Source of the DNA: Mycolicibacterium senegalense
GTDB lineage: Bacteria; Actinomycetota; Actinomycetes; Mycobacteriales; Mycobacteriaceae
Assembly: GCF_019645875.1 (NCBI RefSeq)
Contig: NZ_CP081000.1
Coordinates: 1,612,001 to 1,676,000 of the forward strand
Length of the DNA: 64,000 bases
Direction of reading: 5' to 3'
Within the stretch, counting starts at the first letter, position 1, and each line of letters starts with the position of its first letter. This document shows positions 16,478 through 25,712 of the stretch, piece after piece. The notes beneath the pieces were generated by a model. That model saw only the letters and a program-made list of their open reading frames with translations. It did no database searches and was not told the origin of the DNA. The position numbers were made by a program, and so were the translations under genes.

Positions 16478-18175
16478 ATGTCGCAGACCGCAGCTACCCG
16501 CTACCTGAACGCGCTCGTCGAGCACGGCATCGAATACTTCTTCGTCAATGCGGGGACGGATTTCGCGCCGATCGTCGAAGCCTATGCGCTCAACAAGGAC
16601 AACAATCCGGCGCTGCCGACACCCGTGCTGTGTGCGCATGAGAACTTGGCCGGCGGCATGGCACACGGTGCCGCTCTCGTGACCGGACGGCCCCAGGCTC
16701 TGATGCTGCACGTGAACGTCGGTACGGCGAATGCCGCGTGCTCGGTCGCCAACGCCTCCAGAGATCGGATTCCGTTGCTCGTCACCGCCGGTCGGTCGCC
16801 GATCCTCGAAGGTGGTGCTGTCGGAGCCCGCGACTTGCCCATCCACTGGTCACAGGAGATGTTCGACCAGGCGAGTCTGGTCCGTGAATTCGTCAAGTGG
16901 GACTACGAACTGCGCGACCCCCGCCAGGTGGAATCCGTGGTCGACCGCGCCGTGAGTGTCGCCACCGCCCACCCGCGCGGGCCGGTGTACCTCGCCCTGC
17001 CCCGTGAGGTCCTGGCCGAGCCCGCGCAGGACGCCGCGGTGCCGGTCACACGCACGCCCGTTCCGGCCACCGTGCAACCAGATCCCGACGCCATCGAGGC
17101 GCTCGCCGACCGGATCGCCGCCGCCGAGTTCCCGGTCATCGTGGCCACGGCCAACGGGGTCGAGCCCGAATCTGTTGAGCTGCTGGGCGATGTCGCCACT
17201 CGCTTCGGGATCGGTGTGGCCGATCCGTGGGCTCGCTACCTGAACATCCCGTACAACCATCCGCACCGGGTTGCGAACATGGACGTGGCGGCCACCGTCT
17301 TCGCCCGGGCCGATGTCATCGTCTTCCTGGAGAGCGACGTGCCGTGGATGGAGACGCACACGCCGCCCCGCGCCGACACCTACATCGCCCAGGTAGGAGT
17401 CGATCCGCTCTACTCCACCTACCCGATCCGGTCTCATCGCTCCGATCTCAACATCAGCGCCACGCCGGCTGCATTCCTCACCCAGTTGTCTGCCGCTCTG
17501 CAGGCCCGCGCCGACCGGATCGATCAGAGCCGCGCCGAGGAGATCCGCGCCGTGGCCGCGGCTCGTCAGGGCCGTATCGACGACCAGCGCCGCGACGAGA
17601 ACGGCCGTGATGCCGATGAGCCGATCACCTCTGCGGCGATCTCGGCGGTGCTCGGCGAGCTGCTCGACGAGGACGACATCGTGTTCAACGAATACGTGTC
17701 GACTGCTTGCCTACTCAACCGGACCAAGCCTGGCACCTACTACTTCCTGCCCGCCTCGGGCGGACTGGGCTGGGGGCTGCCTGCGGCTCTCGGCGCCCAG
17801 TACGCCGCGCCGGACCGGACGGTGGTGGCCACGCTCGGCGACGGTGCCTACATGTTCGCCAACCCAGCGGCGTGCCACCATGCGGCGGCCAAGCACAACC
17901 TGCCGGTGCTGACCATCATCGCCAACAACAGCAACTGGTGGGCCGTCGACATGGCGACGCAACTCGTCTATCCGGAGGGCGAAGCGGTCGCCACCGGCGA
18001 GGGACGCTTCTCGGATCTCTCGCCCTCGCCGGATCTGGCGTCCTACTGCACCGCCTCGGGTGGCTACGGAGTGACCGTTCACCACCGCAGTGAGCTTGCC
18101 GGTGCGCTGAAGGAGGCGTTGCGCGTGGTGCGCGACGAGCGGCGTCAGGCCCTCGTCGACGTCCGAACCAAGTGA
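16478..18175 (+). CDS. Thiamine diphosphate-dependent decarboxylase/lyase (acetolactate synthase-like)
   Basis: A 565-residue ThDP enzyme in the POX/ALS/benzoylformate decarboxylase superfamily. The N-terminal PYR domain carries the catalytic Glu in LCAHENLAGGMAHGAAL. The C-terminal domain has the ThDP motif VATLGDGAYMFANPAA ending in IIANNSNWWAVD. The middle domain is less conserved. ATG 16478 has AGAGAGAA upstream. The position between an amidohydrolase and a CoA ligase/aldehyde dehydrogenase pair suggests non-oxidative decarboxylation of a 2-oxo acid to an aldehyde, but 2-hydroxyacyl-CoA lyase or carboligase activity is possible. Confidence 0.92.
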   Translation: MSQTAATRYLNALVEHGIEYFFVNAGTDFAPIVEAYALNKDNNPALPTPVLCAHENLAGGMAHGAALVTGRPQALMLHVNVGTANAACSVANASRDRIPLLVTAGRSPILEGGAVGARDLPIHWSQEMFDQASLVREFVKWDYELRDPRQVESVVDRAVSVATAHPRGPVYLALPREVLAEPAQDAAVPVTRTPVPATVQPDPDAIEALADRIAAAEFPVIVATANGVEPESVELLGDVATRFGIGVADPWARYLNIPYNHPHRVANMDVAATVFARADVIVFLESDVPWMETHTPPRADTYIAQVGVDPLYSTYPIRSHRSDLNISATPAAFLTQLSAALQARADRIDQSRAEEIRAVAAARQGRIDDQRRDENGRDADEPITSAAISAVLGELLDEDDIVFNEYVSTACLLNRTKPGTYYFLPASGGLGWGLPAALGAQYAAPDRTVVATLGDGAYMFANPAACHHAAAKHNLPVLTIIANNSNWWAVDMATQLVYPEGEAVATGEGRFSDLSPSPDLASYCTASGGYGVTVHHRSELAGALKEALRVVRDERRQALVDVRTK

Positions 18176-18196
18176 CCCGGGGGCACCGATGACATG

Positions 18197-18230
18197 TCAC
18201 AGGCCCGGGCAGCGTCGCCTGGGCCTGTGA
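18197..18230 (+). terminator. Strong intra-operon hairpin
   Basis: TCACAGGCCCGGGC and GCCTGGGCCTGTGA form a 14-bp stem with one G-U pair and a 6-base loop, with no U-tract. It lies 21 bp after the ThDP gene stop and 20 bp before the acyl-CoA synthetase start. It is either a partial terminator or an mRNA stability/processing element that sets different expression of the two halves of the operon. Confidence 0.65.
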
Positions 18231-18249
18231 CCCTCGAACTGGAGATTTG

Positions 18250-19923
18250 ATGCGATACAACCACGCTGAGCTGTTCGCCGGTGTCGCCGCGGCGCTGCCC
18301 GAACGCGACTGCATCGTGTTCCGGCAACATCGATTCACCTACCGCGACGTGGCGGCACGAATCAATCGGCTGGCGAACATCCTGCTGTTCCACGGGATTA
18401 CGGTCCACCAACCGCGCGCCGAACTGCAGCCGTGGGAATCCGGCCAGGACCATGTAGCGCTGTATCTGCACAACGGCAACGAGTATCTGGAAGGCATGCT
18501 CGGCGCCGCGGCCGCCCGTGCCGCCTCGTTGAACGTCAACTACCGGTATGTGGAAGCCGAACTGACCTATCTGCTCAACGATGCCTCGCCGCGCGCGATC
18601 ATCTATCACGCGCGTTTCGCCCCCACCCTCGCCGCGGTCCTGGGTGCCCTACGTGAGCCGCCGACGCTCCTTCTCCAGGTGGCCGACGAATCCGGAAATG
18701 CGTTGCTTCCCGGCGCCCTCGACTATGAGGACGCCCTCGCCGCGGCGAGCTCGTACCCGCCACCGACGCAGCCGGACCCCGACGATCTCTATCTGCTGTA
18801 CACCGGTGGGACGACCGGGATGCCCAAGGGCGTGATGTGGACGCAGGCCGAAATTCTCGAGAGCGGGCTGGGAGGCTTCCTGCCGGAAGGCATGTTCGAC
18901 GCGGCGACCCTCGCCGACGGCGTCGCGCTCGTCGCCAAAGCCGAGCAGTCCGTCGTGCTGCCTCTACCGCCGCTGATGCACGGCGCGGCCCAGTGGATGG
19001 CACTGGCGGGCCTTCTGGGCGGGGGAACCGTGGTTTTCCCCGATGTCGTGGACCGGCTCGACGCCGCGGCGATCTGGCGACTGATCGACCGCGAGGGCGT
19101 ACAACGGATGAACATGGTCGGCAACGCGTTTGCGACGCCGCTGTGCGACGAACTCGAGCGTGGCGGCCATTCCGGGAAGTCGCTTCAGCTCATCGGCGTG
19201 GGCGGTGCGATCACCAGCGCATCGGTCAAGGACCGCATTCTGCGGCTGCTGCCGCAGGTGGTCATCGCCGACGTCGCGGGTTCTTCGGAGACCGGTTCTC
19301 AGTTGACCAATGTCAGTACCAGTCAGTCGCCGGCCACCTCCGGCGTCTTCACTCCGGCGGCCGGGACTTGCGTCGTGTCCGAGGATCACAGCCGCGTGTT
19401 GGAGCCTGGGGATCCCGAGACCGGCTGGCTGGCCCGGGAGGGGGCCATCCCGTTGGGCTACCTCAACGACCGGGACAAGACCGAGCGGACGTTCCCGACG
19501 GTGCAGGGCCGGCGCATGTCGCTACCCGGCGATCGAGCGCGCCACCGCGCCGACGGCATCATCGAATTGCTGGGACGGGACTCGGTCACGATCAACTCCG
19601 GTGGGGAGAAGATCTTCGCCGAGGAGGTCGAGGACGCCCTGATCTCCCACCCGGCGGTCCGCGATGTCGTCGTGGTGGGACGGCCGAGCGAGCGTTGGGG
19701 CAGCGAGATCGTTGCCGTCGTCGAGCTGGTGGCCGGACTCAACCCGACCGACGAGGAACTGCTGGCCGATGCCGGGCAACGGCTGGCTCGCTACAAGTTA
19801 CCGAAAGCCTTTGTCCGCGTGGATGCCCTGCTCAGAAGTCCCGCCGGCAAAGCCGACTACCGCTGGGCCAGAGACCTAGCCGCCGCAGCTGAATCGCCCG
19901 CACAGAAGGAGCTGATCAAATGA
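18250..19923 (+). CDS. Acyl-CoA synthetase (AMP-binding, FadD family)
   Basis: A 557-residue adenylate-forming ligase: acid + ATP + CoA to acyl-CoA. It has the P-loop LLYTGGTTGMPKGVMW, ADVAGSSETGSQL, NSGGEKIFAEEVEDALISHP in the hinge region, and the catalytic Lys in SPAGKADYRWAR. The TGMPKGVMW form resembles mycobacterial FadD3/FadD19-type steroid-acid ligases, which hints at a bulky or cyclic acid substrate. GGAG lies five bases before ATG 18250. The stop overlaps the aldehyde dehydrogenase start by ATGA. The acid is probably produced by that dehydrogenase. Confidence 0.94.
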   Translation: MRYNHAELFAGVAAALPERDCIVFRQHRFTYRDVAARINRLANILLFHGITVHQPRAELQPWESGQDHVALYLHNGNEYLEGMLGAAAARAASLNVNYRYVEAELTYLLNDASPRAIIYHARFAPTLAAVLGALREPPTLLLQVADESGNALLPGALDYEDALAAASSYPPPTQPDPDDLYLLYTGGTTGMPKGVMWTQAEILESGLGGFLPEGMFDAATLADGVALVAKAEQSVVLPLPPLMHGAAQWMALAGLLGGGTVVFPDVVDRLDAAAIWRLIDREGVQRMNMVGNAFATPLCDELERGGHSGKSLQLIGVGGAITSASVKDRILRLLPQVVIADVAGSSETGSQLTNVSTSQSPATSGVFTPAAGTCVVSEDHSRVLEPGDPETGWLAREGAIPLGYLNDRDKTERTFPTVQGRRMSLPGDRARHRADGIIELLGRDSVTINSGGEKIFAEEVEDALISHPAVRDVVVVGRPSERWGSEIVAVVELVAGLNPTDEELLADAGQRLARYKLPKAFVRVDALLRSPAGKADYRWARDLAAAAESPAQKELIK

Positions 19924-21425
19924 CTGTCACATCTCCGGCGACCGCCGGTCCACTCGTCGACGTGCCCGCCGCTGAGCTGCAGCGGCTCCTCGATTCTCAG
20001 CGCGCCGCGCAGTCACTCGATCCGATTCCCGACGCCGAAACTCGACGCGATCGGATCGACCGCTTCGTCGCGGCCGTCCTGGAACACAGCACCGAGCTTG
20101 CCGAAGCGCTCGACGCCGATTTCGGCGGTCGGCCACCGACCACCTCGTTGGAACTCGACATCCTCGGAGGAATGGGGTCCATCGCCTATGCGCGGGAGAA
20201 CCTCGAGGCATGGATGGCGCCGACAGAGGTGCCCGGTGGGATGGGCGGCGCCTTTCCGACCTTCGTTCAGAATCGCCCCAAAGGTGTTGTGGGCGTTATC
20301 AGCCCGTGGAACTTCCCGGTCGTGCTCGCATTCGTGCCGACCGTCGAAGCGCTGGCCGCAGGCAACCGGGTGATGATCAAGTTCTCCGACATGACACCGC
20401 GCACCGGGGCGGTCTTCGCACGTGCCGTGGCCTCCCGGATGAGCCCCGAGGAGGTGGTGGTGGTCAACGGCGGACTGCAGACCGCCACGGCGTTCACCGA
20501 TCTGCGATTCGACCACATCTTCTTCACCGGCTCACCGAAGGTAGGTCGCCTGGTCGCCACAGCTGCCGGGAAGAATCTGGTGCCCGTGACGCTCGAGTTG
20601 GGCGGTAAGAATCCGGCCATCGTCGCTCCCGACGCCGACATCGTCGACGCCGCAACCCGCCTGGCCGCAGCCCGGCACGTCAACAGCGGACAGGTGTGCC
20701 TGTGCCCGGACTACGCGTTTGTGCCGGAGTCGAGCAGGGACGCTTTCGTCGATGCCTATCGAAAAGCAGTGCTTGCGCACTTCCCCACCTTTGTCGACAA
20801 CCCCGACGTGGTGTCGATCGTCAACGACGCCAACTTCGCCCGGGTCTCCGGATTGGTCGAAGACGCCAAGTCGAAGGGCGCCGTGGAGATCGTGATCGTG
20901 CCGGAGGAGGAGAAAGACCGGGTTCCGGACGCCGGGTCCCGCCGGTACCCCCCGACACTGCTGCTCGACACCCCGGAGAGCGCTGCGATCCACACCGAGG
21001 AGATCTTCGGCCCGGTGCTGGTGGTGCACACCTATTCCGATATCGACGAGGCCATCTCCTACGCTGCGACGGGGGAACACCCGTTGTCGTCTTACTGGTA
21101 CGGCGCGGATACCGAAGAATTCCAGCGGTTCTTGCTCAACACCACTTCAGGTGCGGTATCTCGCAACGACTTCGGGTTGGCGTATGTCAACGACGCGGTG
21201 CCGTTCGGCGGTGTCGGGATGAGCGGCTCGGGCGCTTACCACGGTAAGGCCGGGTTCGATACGTTCTCCCACCAGCGCCCGGTTGCTCAGAGTGACCTGC
21301 CTACCCCGTTTGCTGCGGCATTCACGCCGCCGCTGACGCCCGAGCGGGTTCAGACCGCGACCGGCACGGTGGCCGCGATCCTGGCCGACACCGCTTCGCG
21401 ACTGCCTCAGGACGGGCAAGCATGA
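19920..21425 (+). CDS. Aldehyde dehydrogenase (coniferyl-aldehyde-dehydrogenase-like)
   Basis: A 501-residue NAD(P)-dependent aldehyde dehydrogenase. It shows GVISPWNFPVVLAFVP, the FFTGSPKVGRLVA coenzyme segment, the catalytic Glu in LELGGKNPAIV, the catalytic Cys in NSGQVCLCPDYAF, and the C-terminal EIFGPVLVV motif. The DAAxRLAAARHVNSGQVC pattern is close to coniferyl aldehyde dehydrogenases. It overlaps both neighbours by 4 bases, so aldehyde oxidation, CoA ligation and hydration are co-translated. It likely acts on the aldehyde released by the ThDP enzyme. Confidence 0.94.
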   Translation: MTVTSPATAGPLVDVPAAELQRLLDSQRAAQSLDPIPDAETRRDRIDRFVAAVLEHSTELAEALDADFGGRPPTTSLELDILGGMGSIAYARENLEAWMAPTEVPGGMGGAFPTFVQNRPKGVVGVISPWNFPVVLAFVPTVEALAAGNRVMIKFSDMTPRTGAVFARAVASRMSPEEVVVVNGGLQTATAFTDLRFDHIFFTGSPKVGRLVATAAGKNLVPVTLELGGKNPAIVAPDADIVDAATRLAAARHVNSGQVCLCPDYAFVPESSRDAFVDAYRKAVLAHFPTFVDNPDVVSIVNDANFARVSGLVEDAKSKGAVEIVIVPEEEKDRVPDAGSRRYPPTLLLDTPESAAIHTEEIFGPVLVVHTYSDIDEAISYAATGEHPLSSYWYGADTEEFQRFLLNTTSGAVSRNDFGLAYVNDAVPFGGVGMSGSGAYHGKAGFDTFSHQRPVAQSDLPTPFAAAFTPPLTPERVQTATGTVAAILADTASRLPQDGQA

Positions 21426-22282
21426 CGGTGAAGGAGTTCGAGACCGTTCGCTATGAGCGGCCGGCTGACAAGGTCGCCCGGATCGTGCTGGACCGGCCCG
21501 AAACCAGGAATGCACAGAGCATGCGGATGCTGTATGAGCTGAACGACGCCTTCGACATTGCGGCGCAGGATGATTCGGTGAGTGTGATCATCCTGGCCGC
21601 CAACGGTCCGCACTTCTCCGCCGGTCACGATCTGCGTGAGCAGGACGCGCTGCAGGTGGTGAAGGAGCACCAGCGGGTCGGCACGTGGTGCGGCTTCGGC
21701 TGTGCCGGTGCCGAATCGCAGATGGCGGTCGAGAAGGAGATGTATCTCGGTCTCAGCGAGCGGTGGCGCAATCTGCCGAAGCCGACGATCGCTGCGGTGC
21801 AGGGCAAGGTGATTGCCGGGGGACTCATGCTGGTGTGGCCGTGCGACCTCATCGTGGCGGCCGAAGACGCACTGTTCCAGGACAATACGGTGTCGATGGG
21901 TGTGGCCGGTGTGGAGTTCTTCAATCACACTTTCGAGGTGGGCGCCAGGAAGGCGAAGGAAATGCTGTTCACGTCAGACTTTCTGACAGCGGAGGAAGTC
22001 CATCGTCTGGGCATGGTGAACCACGTCGTGCCTCACGATGAGCTCGATACGTTCACGCTGGAGCTGGCCACCCATATAGCCGAGAAACCTTTGTTCGCGT
22101 TGAGGTTGGCCAAGGAATCGGTGAACGCGGCGCAAGACAACCAGGGCCGCATCAGTGGGATGCAGACGTCGTTCGCGTACCACCAGTTGTGCCACAGCCA
22201 CAACCAGCAGATCCACGGCATGCTGATCGATCCGGGCTTCATGGAGAAGACGTTCAAGACCAAGGTCGAGGCGTCGTCGTGA
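21422..22282 (+). CDS. Enoyl-CoA hydratase/isomerase (crotonase family)
   Basis: A 286-residue crotonase. It has the oxyanion-hole segments HFSAGHDLREQDAL and KVIAGGLMLVWPCDLIVAAEDALFQ and a long insertion between them (residues about 75-115, rich in Cys, Trp and Gly). A standard catalytic Glu pair is not obvious; VAGVEFFN occupies the region of the second Glu. The start overlaps the aldehyde dehydrogenase as ATGA. It is last in the operon. It could be a hydratase, a retro-aldol lyase like feruloyl-CoA hydratase/lyase, or a hydrolase. The insertion suggests an unusual substrate. Confidence 0.92.
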   Translation: MTVKEFETVRYERPADKVARIVLDRPETRNAQSMRMLYELNDAFDIAAQDDSVSVIILAANGPHFSAGHDLREQDALQVVKEHQRVGTWCGFGCAGAESQMAVEKEMYLGLSERWRNLPKPTIAAVQGKVIAGGLMLVWPCDLIVAAEDALFQDNTVSMGVAGVEFFNHTFEVGARKAKEMLFTSDFLTAEEVHRLGMVNHVVPHDELDTFTLELATHIAEKPLFALRLAKESVNAAQDNQGRISGMQTSFAYHQLCHSHNQQIHGMLIDPGFMEKTFKTKVEASS

Positions 22283-22488
22283 GGGATTGCCGCCGAAAGC
22301 GTTAACGCCCATGAAAGTTCGCGATGCAGTAACGCCCGGGCATCAGCACCGCGTGATTCGCGAGTTCGAGCAGCCGCCCGACCTGCTACCCGGATGGCGA
22401 GTGCTGGGTGTGGAACTCGTCATTCCGGGCTCTCCGATCGAGCGCGAACCATCGCGAAACCAGGCAAAGGCCTGATCGCCGCGAGGAG

Positions 22489-22812
22489 TCAGCGCTGCTG
22501 AGTCTCGGGCATCCGCACGATCAGGCCGTCCAAGGCGTCGGTGACCTCGATCTGGCACGACAGTCGCGAATTGGCCGCGACGTCGTCGGCGAAATCGAGG
22601 ATGGTTTCTTCCATCGCAGTCCGTTCGCCGGTCTTGTCCAGCCAGTCCTCGTCCACGAAGACATGACAGGTGGCGCAGGAGCACGACCCACCGCAGTCCG
22701 CGTCGATACCGGGAACGCTGTGCCTCACGGCTCCCTCCATCACCGAAAATCCGCACTTCACATCGACGGCGTGCTCGGTGCCGTCGTACTCGACATAGGT
22801 GATCTTGGGCAT
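22489..22812 (-). CDS. [2Fe-2S] ferredoxin, adrenodoxin type
   Basis: A 107-residue ferredoxin. The cluster ligands are Cys40, Cys46 and Cys49 (C-x5-C-x2-C in [14 protein letters not shown]) and Cys in RLSCQIEV near residue 86. It passes electrons from the adjacent ferredoxin reductase to the Rieske oxygenase, forming a three-component system. The ATG at 22812 follows GAAAGAAG; the few extra residues upstream are not needed. It ends a minus-strand operon of oxygenase, reductase and ferredoxin. Confidence 0.94.
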   Translation of the reverse strand: MPKITYVEYDGTEHAVDVKCGFSVMEGAVRHSVPGIDADCGGSCSCATCHVFVDEDWLDKTGERTAMEETILDFADDVAANSRLSCQIEVTDALDGLIVRMPETQQR

Positions 22813-22841
22813 GTGTCTTCTTTCGGTGTCCACGGATCGCC

Positions 22842-24071
22842 TTAGGCGGCAATCTCTTTCATCGGAACTGAGATATCTGCGAGGCGTTCGGGTGCGATCG
22901 GCTTCTGCGAGGCGATCAACTGCTTGCCGCCCATGAATTCCGGTGCGGCGTTGACCGCTTCCACGGCACGGATCACATCACCCCGAAGGTGGAAGACGGC
23001 GAAACTGCCGGTCGCCGGATCTCCGCGCAGCAGGGTCGATTCGGCGTCCACTGCGAGACCGCCGATCTGGAGTTTCAGGTCGTATTGGTCGGACCAGTTC
23101 CAGGTGACTTCTGGTCGCGGCGCCGGCTTGCCGACGATATGCGCGGCGGCCTGCTTGGTCTGCTCCAACGCGTTGGCCACACTTTCCAGGCGGACATCGC
23201 GGCCGTAGAGGGGCATGGGCCGGCGGGTCACGTCACCGATCGCGAAGATGTCCGGATCGGAGGTCTGGGCTGCCAGGTCGACGGCGACGCCGTCAGCGCA
23301 CTGGAGGCCCGCCTCTTGCCCCAGCTCGGCATTGGGAACGGCACCGATCCCGACAAGCACTGCGTCACAGTCGATTACTCGTCCATCAGACAGCCGCACG
23401 CCGGTGACGCGGCCTTCTTCGCCCACGAACCCGATGACGCCCACGTTCAGCTCGAACCGGACCCCGCGGGCCCGATGGTAATCCTGAATGAAGGTCGACA
23501 GCTGTTCGCAGGCGACCCGTGCCAGCACCCGGGGCATCACCTCGATCACCACCGCCTCGGCATCCAGGGCGCGGGCCGACGCCGCCGCCTCAAGCCCGAT
23601 ATAGCCGCCGCCGATCACCGCCAAGCGCTTGCCTCTCTCGAGGGACGCCTTCAGCATCTCGGCATCAACCGAATTGCGCAGGTACATCACCCCAGAGAGA
23701 TCGGCGCCAGGCACCGGTAAAGGCCGGGCGCGCGCTCCGGTGGCCAGGATCAACTTGTCGTAGTGGACCTGTTCGCCGGTATCGGTGTGAACTGTCTTGG
23801 CGGCGCGGTCGAGCTTTACCGCTTTCTGGTTCAGCCGCAGATCGATGCCGCGGTCGGGGTAGAAACTCGCCGGCCGCAATGCCAGCGAGTCGGCGTCGGC
23901 CTCGCCCTTCAGCCAGGCCTTGGACAGGGGTGGCCGCTGATAGGGGACGACAACCTCCTCACCGATCAAAGTGATGGCGCCGGCGAATTCGTACTGCCGC
24001 AGGGTGGCCGCGGCGGAACCCCCGGCATGTCCGGCGCCGACGATGACGACATGCGCGTCAGATTCGCTCAT
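22842..24071 (-). CDS. Ferredoxin reductase (BphA4/putidaredoxin reductase-like, FAD)
   Basis: A 409-residue NAD(P)H-dependent flavoprotein. It has an N-terminal FAD loop [16 protein letters not shown], the second dinucleotide loop [16 protein letters not shown] for NAD(P)H, the FAD-closing [12 protein letters not shown], and a C-terminal reductase domain. ATG 24071 is 7 bases from GGAG; a GTG one codon earlier is possible. It lies 11 bp after the Rieske gene and 29 bp before the ferredoxin, so the three genes should be cotranscribed. Confidence 0.94.
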   Translation of the reverse strand: MSESDAHVVIVGAGHAGGSAAATLRQYEFAGAITLIGEEVVVPYQRPPLSKAWLKGEADADSLALRPASFYPDRGIDLRLNQKAVKLDRAAKTVHTDTGEQVHYDKLILATGARARPLPVPGADLSGVMYLRNSVDAEMLKASLERGKRLAVIGGGYIGLEAAASARALDAEAVVIEVMPRVLARVACEQLSTFIQDYHRARGVRFELNVGVIGFVGEEGRVTGVRLSDGRVIDCDAVLVGIGAVPNAELGQEAGLQCADGVAVDLAAQTSDPDIFAIGDVTRRPMPLYGRDVRLESVANALEQTKQAAAHIVGKPAPRPEVTWNWSDQYDLKLQIGGLAVDAESTLLRGDPATGSFAVFHLRGDVIRAVEAVNAAPEFMGGKQLIASQKPIAPERLADISVPMKEIAA

Positions 24072-24082
24072 CACGGCTCCGG

Positions 24083-25450
24083 TTAGACCCCGAGGTAGCG
24101 GTTCAGCGTCTTGTGGAAGTGGCCGATCCGAGCTTCGTTGCGGGCCAGGACGACTGTCTTGAGTGCCCGGTTGCGTAGACCGCGCTGCTGACGCGGGATC
24201 TGTTCCCGGTCCTGGTCGAGCACCAGGCCGAGACTCTGATCCTCGGGCACCCAGCTGTGCGGTGTCGACAGCTTTTCACGATCCTCCGGGCGCACCCACT
24301 GGTAGTTGACGACGTCGAAGATGCAGCGGTTCGGATCGCCTGAGGGGTCCGGGCGGAACCGGAACAGCAGCGTTTCGCGTGCGCGCACCACCATGGTGGT
24401 GTTCGGGAAGAGCAACCAAGAGTGAGCGTCGCTCATCTGGTTGTCGGTCATGCCGGACACGTCTTGCCCGTCGGCCTCGGCTGCGGCGCGGTTGGCCTGC
24501 TGGAATAGGGTCCGCAGTGTCACGCCGGGCGGGAACGCGATCTTGCCGTCCTCGCCGCGGTAGGGGGTGACGAGTTCTTCCATGGGATTGATCGCGCCGG
24601 GGCCCTGGATCGCCTCGGCCATCGAACCGAAGCCTTTGACGATGCGCTCCGGAGTGACGTCGCCGAGCCGCGGGCTCGGGACCGCGTAGGCGACGGTGAA
24701 GACGTCGTGATCGCCGAAGAAGCCGTAGTGCATGTCTTTGTCATCGCTGGTGGTGAGCACCTGGGGGTGGATGGCGTGCACATGGTATTGCTCGATGAAC
24801 GCCTCGATACCGGCCTTCCAGTTGGCCGCCAGAGACTGACTCACGTTGAATCCCAGCGGGATCAGCTCTTCCATCCGGTAGGGCTCCAGCAGCTCCTTGA
24901 CCTCGTCGCCGAGATAGTCATCAAGCGAGGGCGCGTCGGGATCCGGATTGATGAAGACGAAGCCACCAAAGACGCTGGTGCGGACGGGGATCAGGCCGAG
25001 GTCCGCCTTCTCGGAGGCGGGAAATTCCTCGGCTTCGTCGGAGATCCGGCGAAGCCGGCCGTCGAGTTCGTATTGCCAGAGGTGGAACGGGCAGGTCAAC
25101 CGCGCCGAATGGCCGTGCCCTTCGCACAGCGCATTGCCGCGGTGCCTGCAGGCGTTGATGAAGCCGCGAACCTCATTGTCATTGCCGCGCACGATCAAGT
25201 AGGACTGATCGAGTAGCCGGTACTCGAACCAGTGGCCCGGTTCCGGCACTTCGGACGCGTGGCAGGCGATTTGCCACGTGTGCGGCCACAACCGGTCCCG
25301 CTCGAGGTCGGCGAACTCCTGTGACCAATAGCGCTGGGTATCGAGTTCCATCAGCCATTGGGAAGTGTCGAGGTCGGCGACTTTGGGACCGGACTCAAGA
25401 CGCTGAGCCGGGGACAGGTGCGTTTCGGGTGTGTAGGTGGATGCGGACAT
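24083..25450 (-). CDS. Rieske non-haem iron oxygenase, alpha subunit
   Basis: A 455-residue ring-hydroxylating oxygenase subunit. The Rieske ligands are in ACRHRGNALC and LTCPFHLWQYE. The mononuclear iron site is seen in FIEQYHVHAIHPQ, with a carboxylate likely in the DAHSWLLFPN region. No beta-subunit gene is adjacent, so it is probably an alpha-only (alpha3) enzyme like many mono- or dioxygenases of steroids, terpenoids and N-heterocycles. ATG 25450 has GGAG 9 bases upstream; upstream in-frame sequence is intergenic. A type II operator-like dyad lies at 25534-25551. It probably makes the first oxygenation of the island's substrate. Confidence 0.94.
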   Translation of the reverse strand: MSASTYTPETHLSPAQRLESGPKVADLDTSQWLMELDTQRYWSQEFADLERDRLWPHTWQIACHASEVPEPGHWFEYRLLDQSYLIVRGNDNEVRGFINACRHRGNALCEGHGHSARLTCPFHLWQYELDGRLRRISDEAEEFPASEKADLGLIPVRTSVFGGFVFINPDPDAPSLDDYLGDEVKELLEPYRMEELIPLGFNVSQSLAANWKAGIEAFIEQYHVHAIHPQVLTTSDDKDMHYGFFGDHDVFTVAYAVPSPRLGDVTPERIVKGFGSMAEAIQGPGAINPMEELVTPYRGEDGKIAFPPGVTLRTLFQQANRAAAEADGQDVSGMTDNQMSDAHSWLLFPNTTMVVRARETLLFRFRPDPSGDPNRCIFDVVNYQWVRPEDREKLSTPHSWVPEDQSLGLVLDQDREQIPRQQRGLRNRALKTVVLARNEARIGHFHKTLNRYLGV

Positions 25451-25533
25451 TTCGTATCTCCGTACATGTCGGGTATGTGGCGGACACGGGGCTGGCCGGG
25501 TCGGAAGCCGAACTGTGGCGAAGTTATCAAATC

Positions 25534-25551
25534 TGACATGGCAGCGTGTCG
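25534..25551. promoter_or_regulatory. Type II operator-like dyad, divergent Rieske/LLM promoter
   Basis: TGACAT-GGCAGC-GTGTCG. Extended by two bases per side, the arms ATCTGACA and TGTCGGAT pair at 7 of 8 positions. The right arm TGTCGGAT parallels TGTCAGAT at 8085 and 26731. It lies in the 262-bp region between the starts at 25450 and 25713. Confidence 0.5.
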
Positions 25552-25712
25552 GATTCGGATAATCTCGCGCCAGACGGCACGTAAGTGGCGTCGCCGTCGG
25601 TTGGCGACACGCGTGTCGTGAGTGAAACACCAAGAGCAGGTGTGCATCTCGGGCGCAGATGCGATTCTTCCGCCTACGGTCCATTTGCAGAACTGACACT
25701 GAGGAGCGCAAC

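Noticed and set aside
18190..18199. TGACATGTCA as a type II operator
   Set aside because: The two half-sites touch without the 6-base spacer, and it lies inside an operon next to a hairpin, not in a promoter.
22311..22475. Possible 54-residue plus-strand ORF after the enoyl-CoA hydratase
   Set aside because: No ribosome site, lower third-position GC than neighbours, no recognisable motif; the 206-bp gap to the ferredoxin gene is better read as non-coding.
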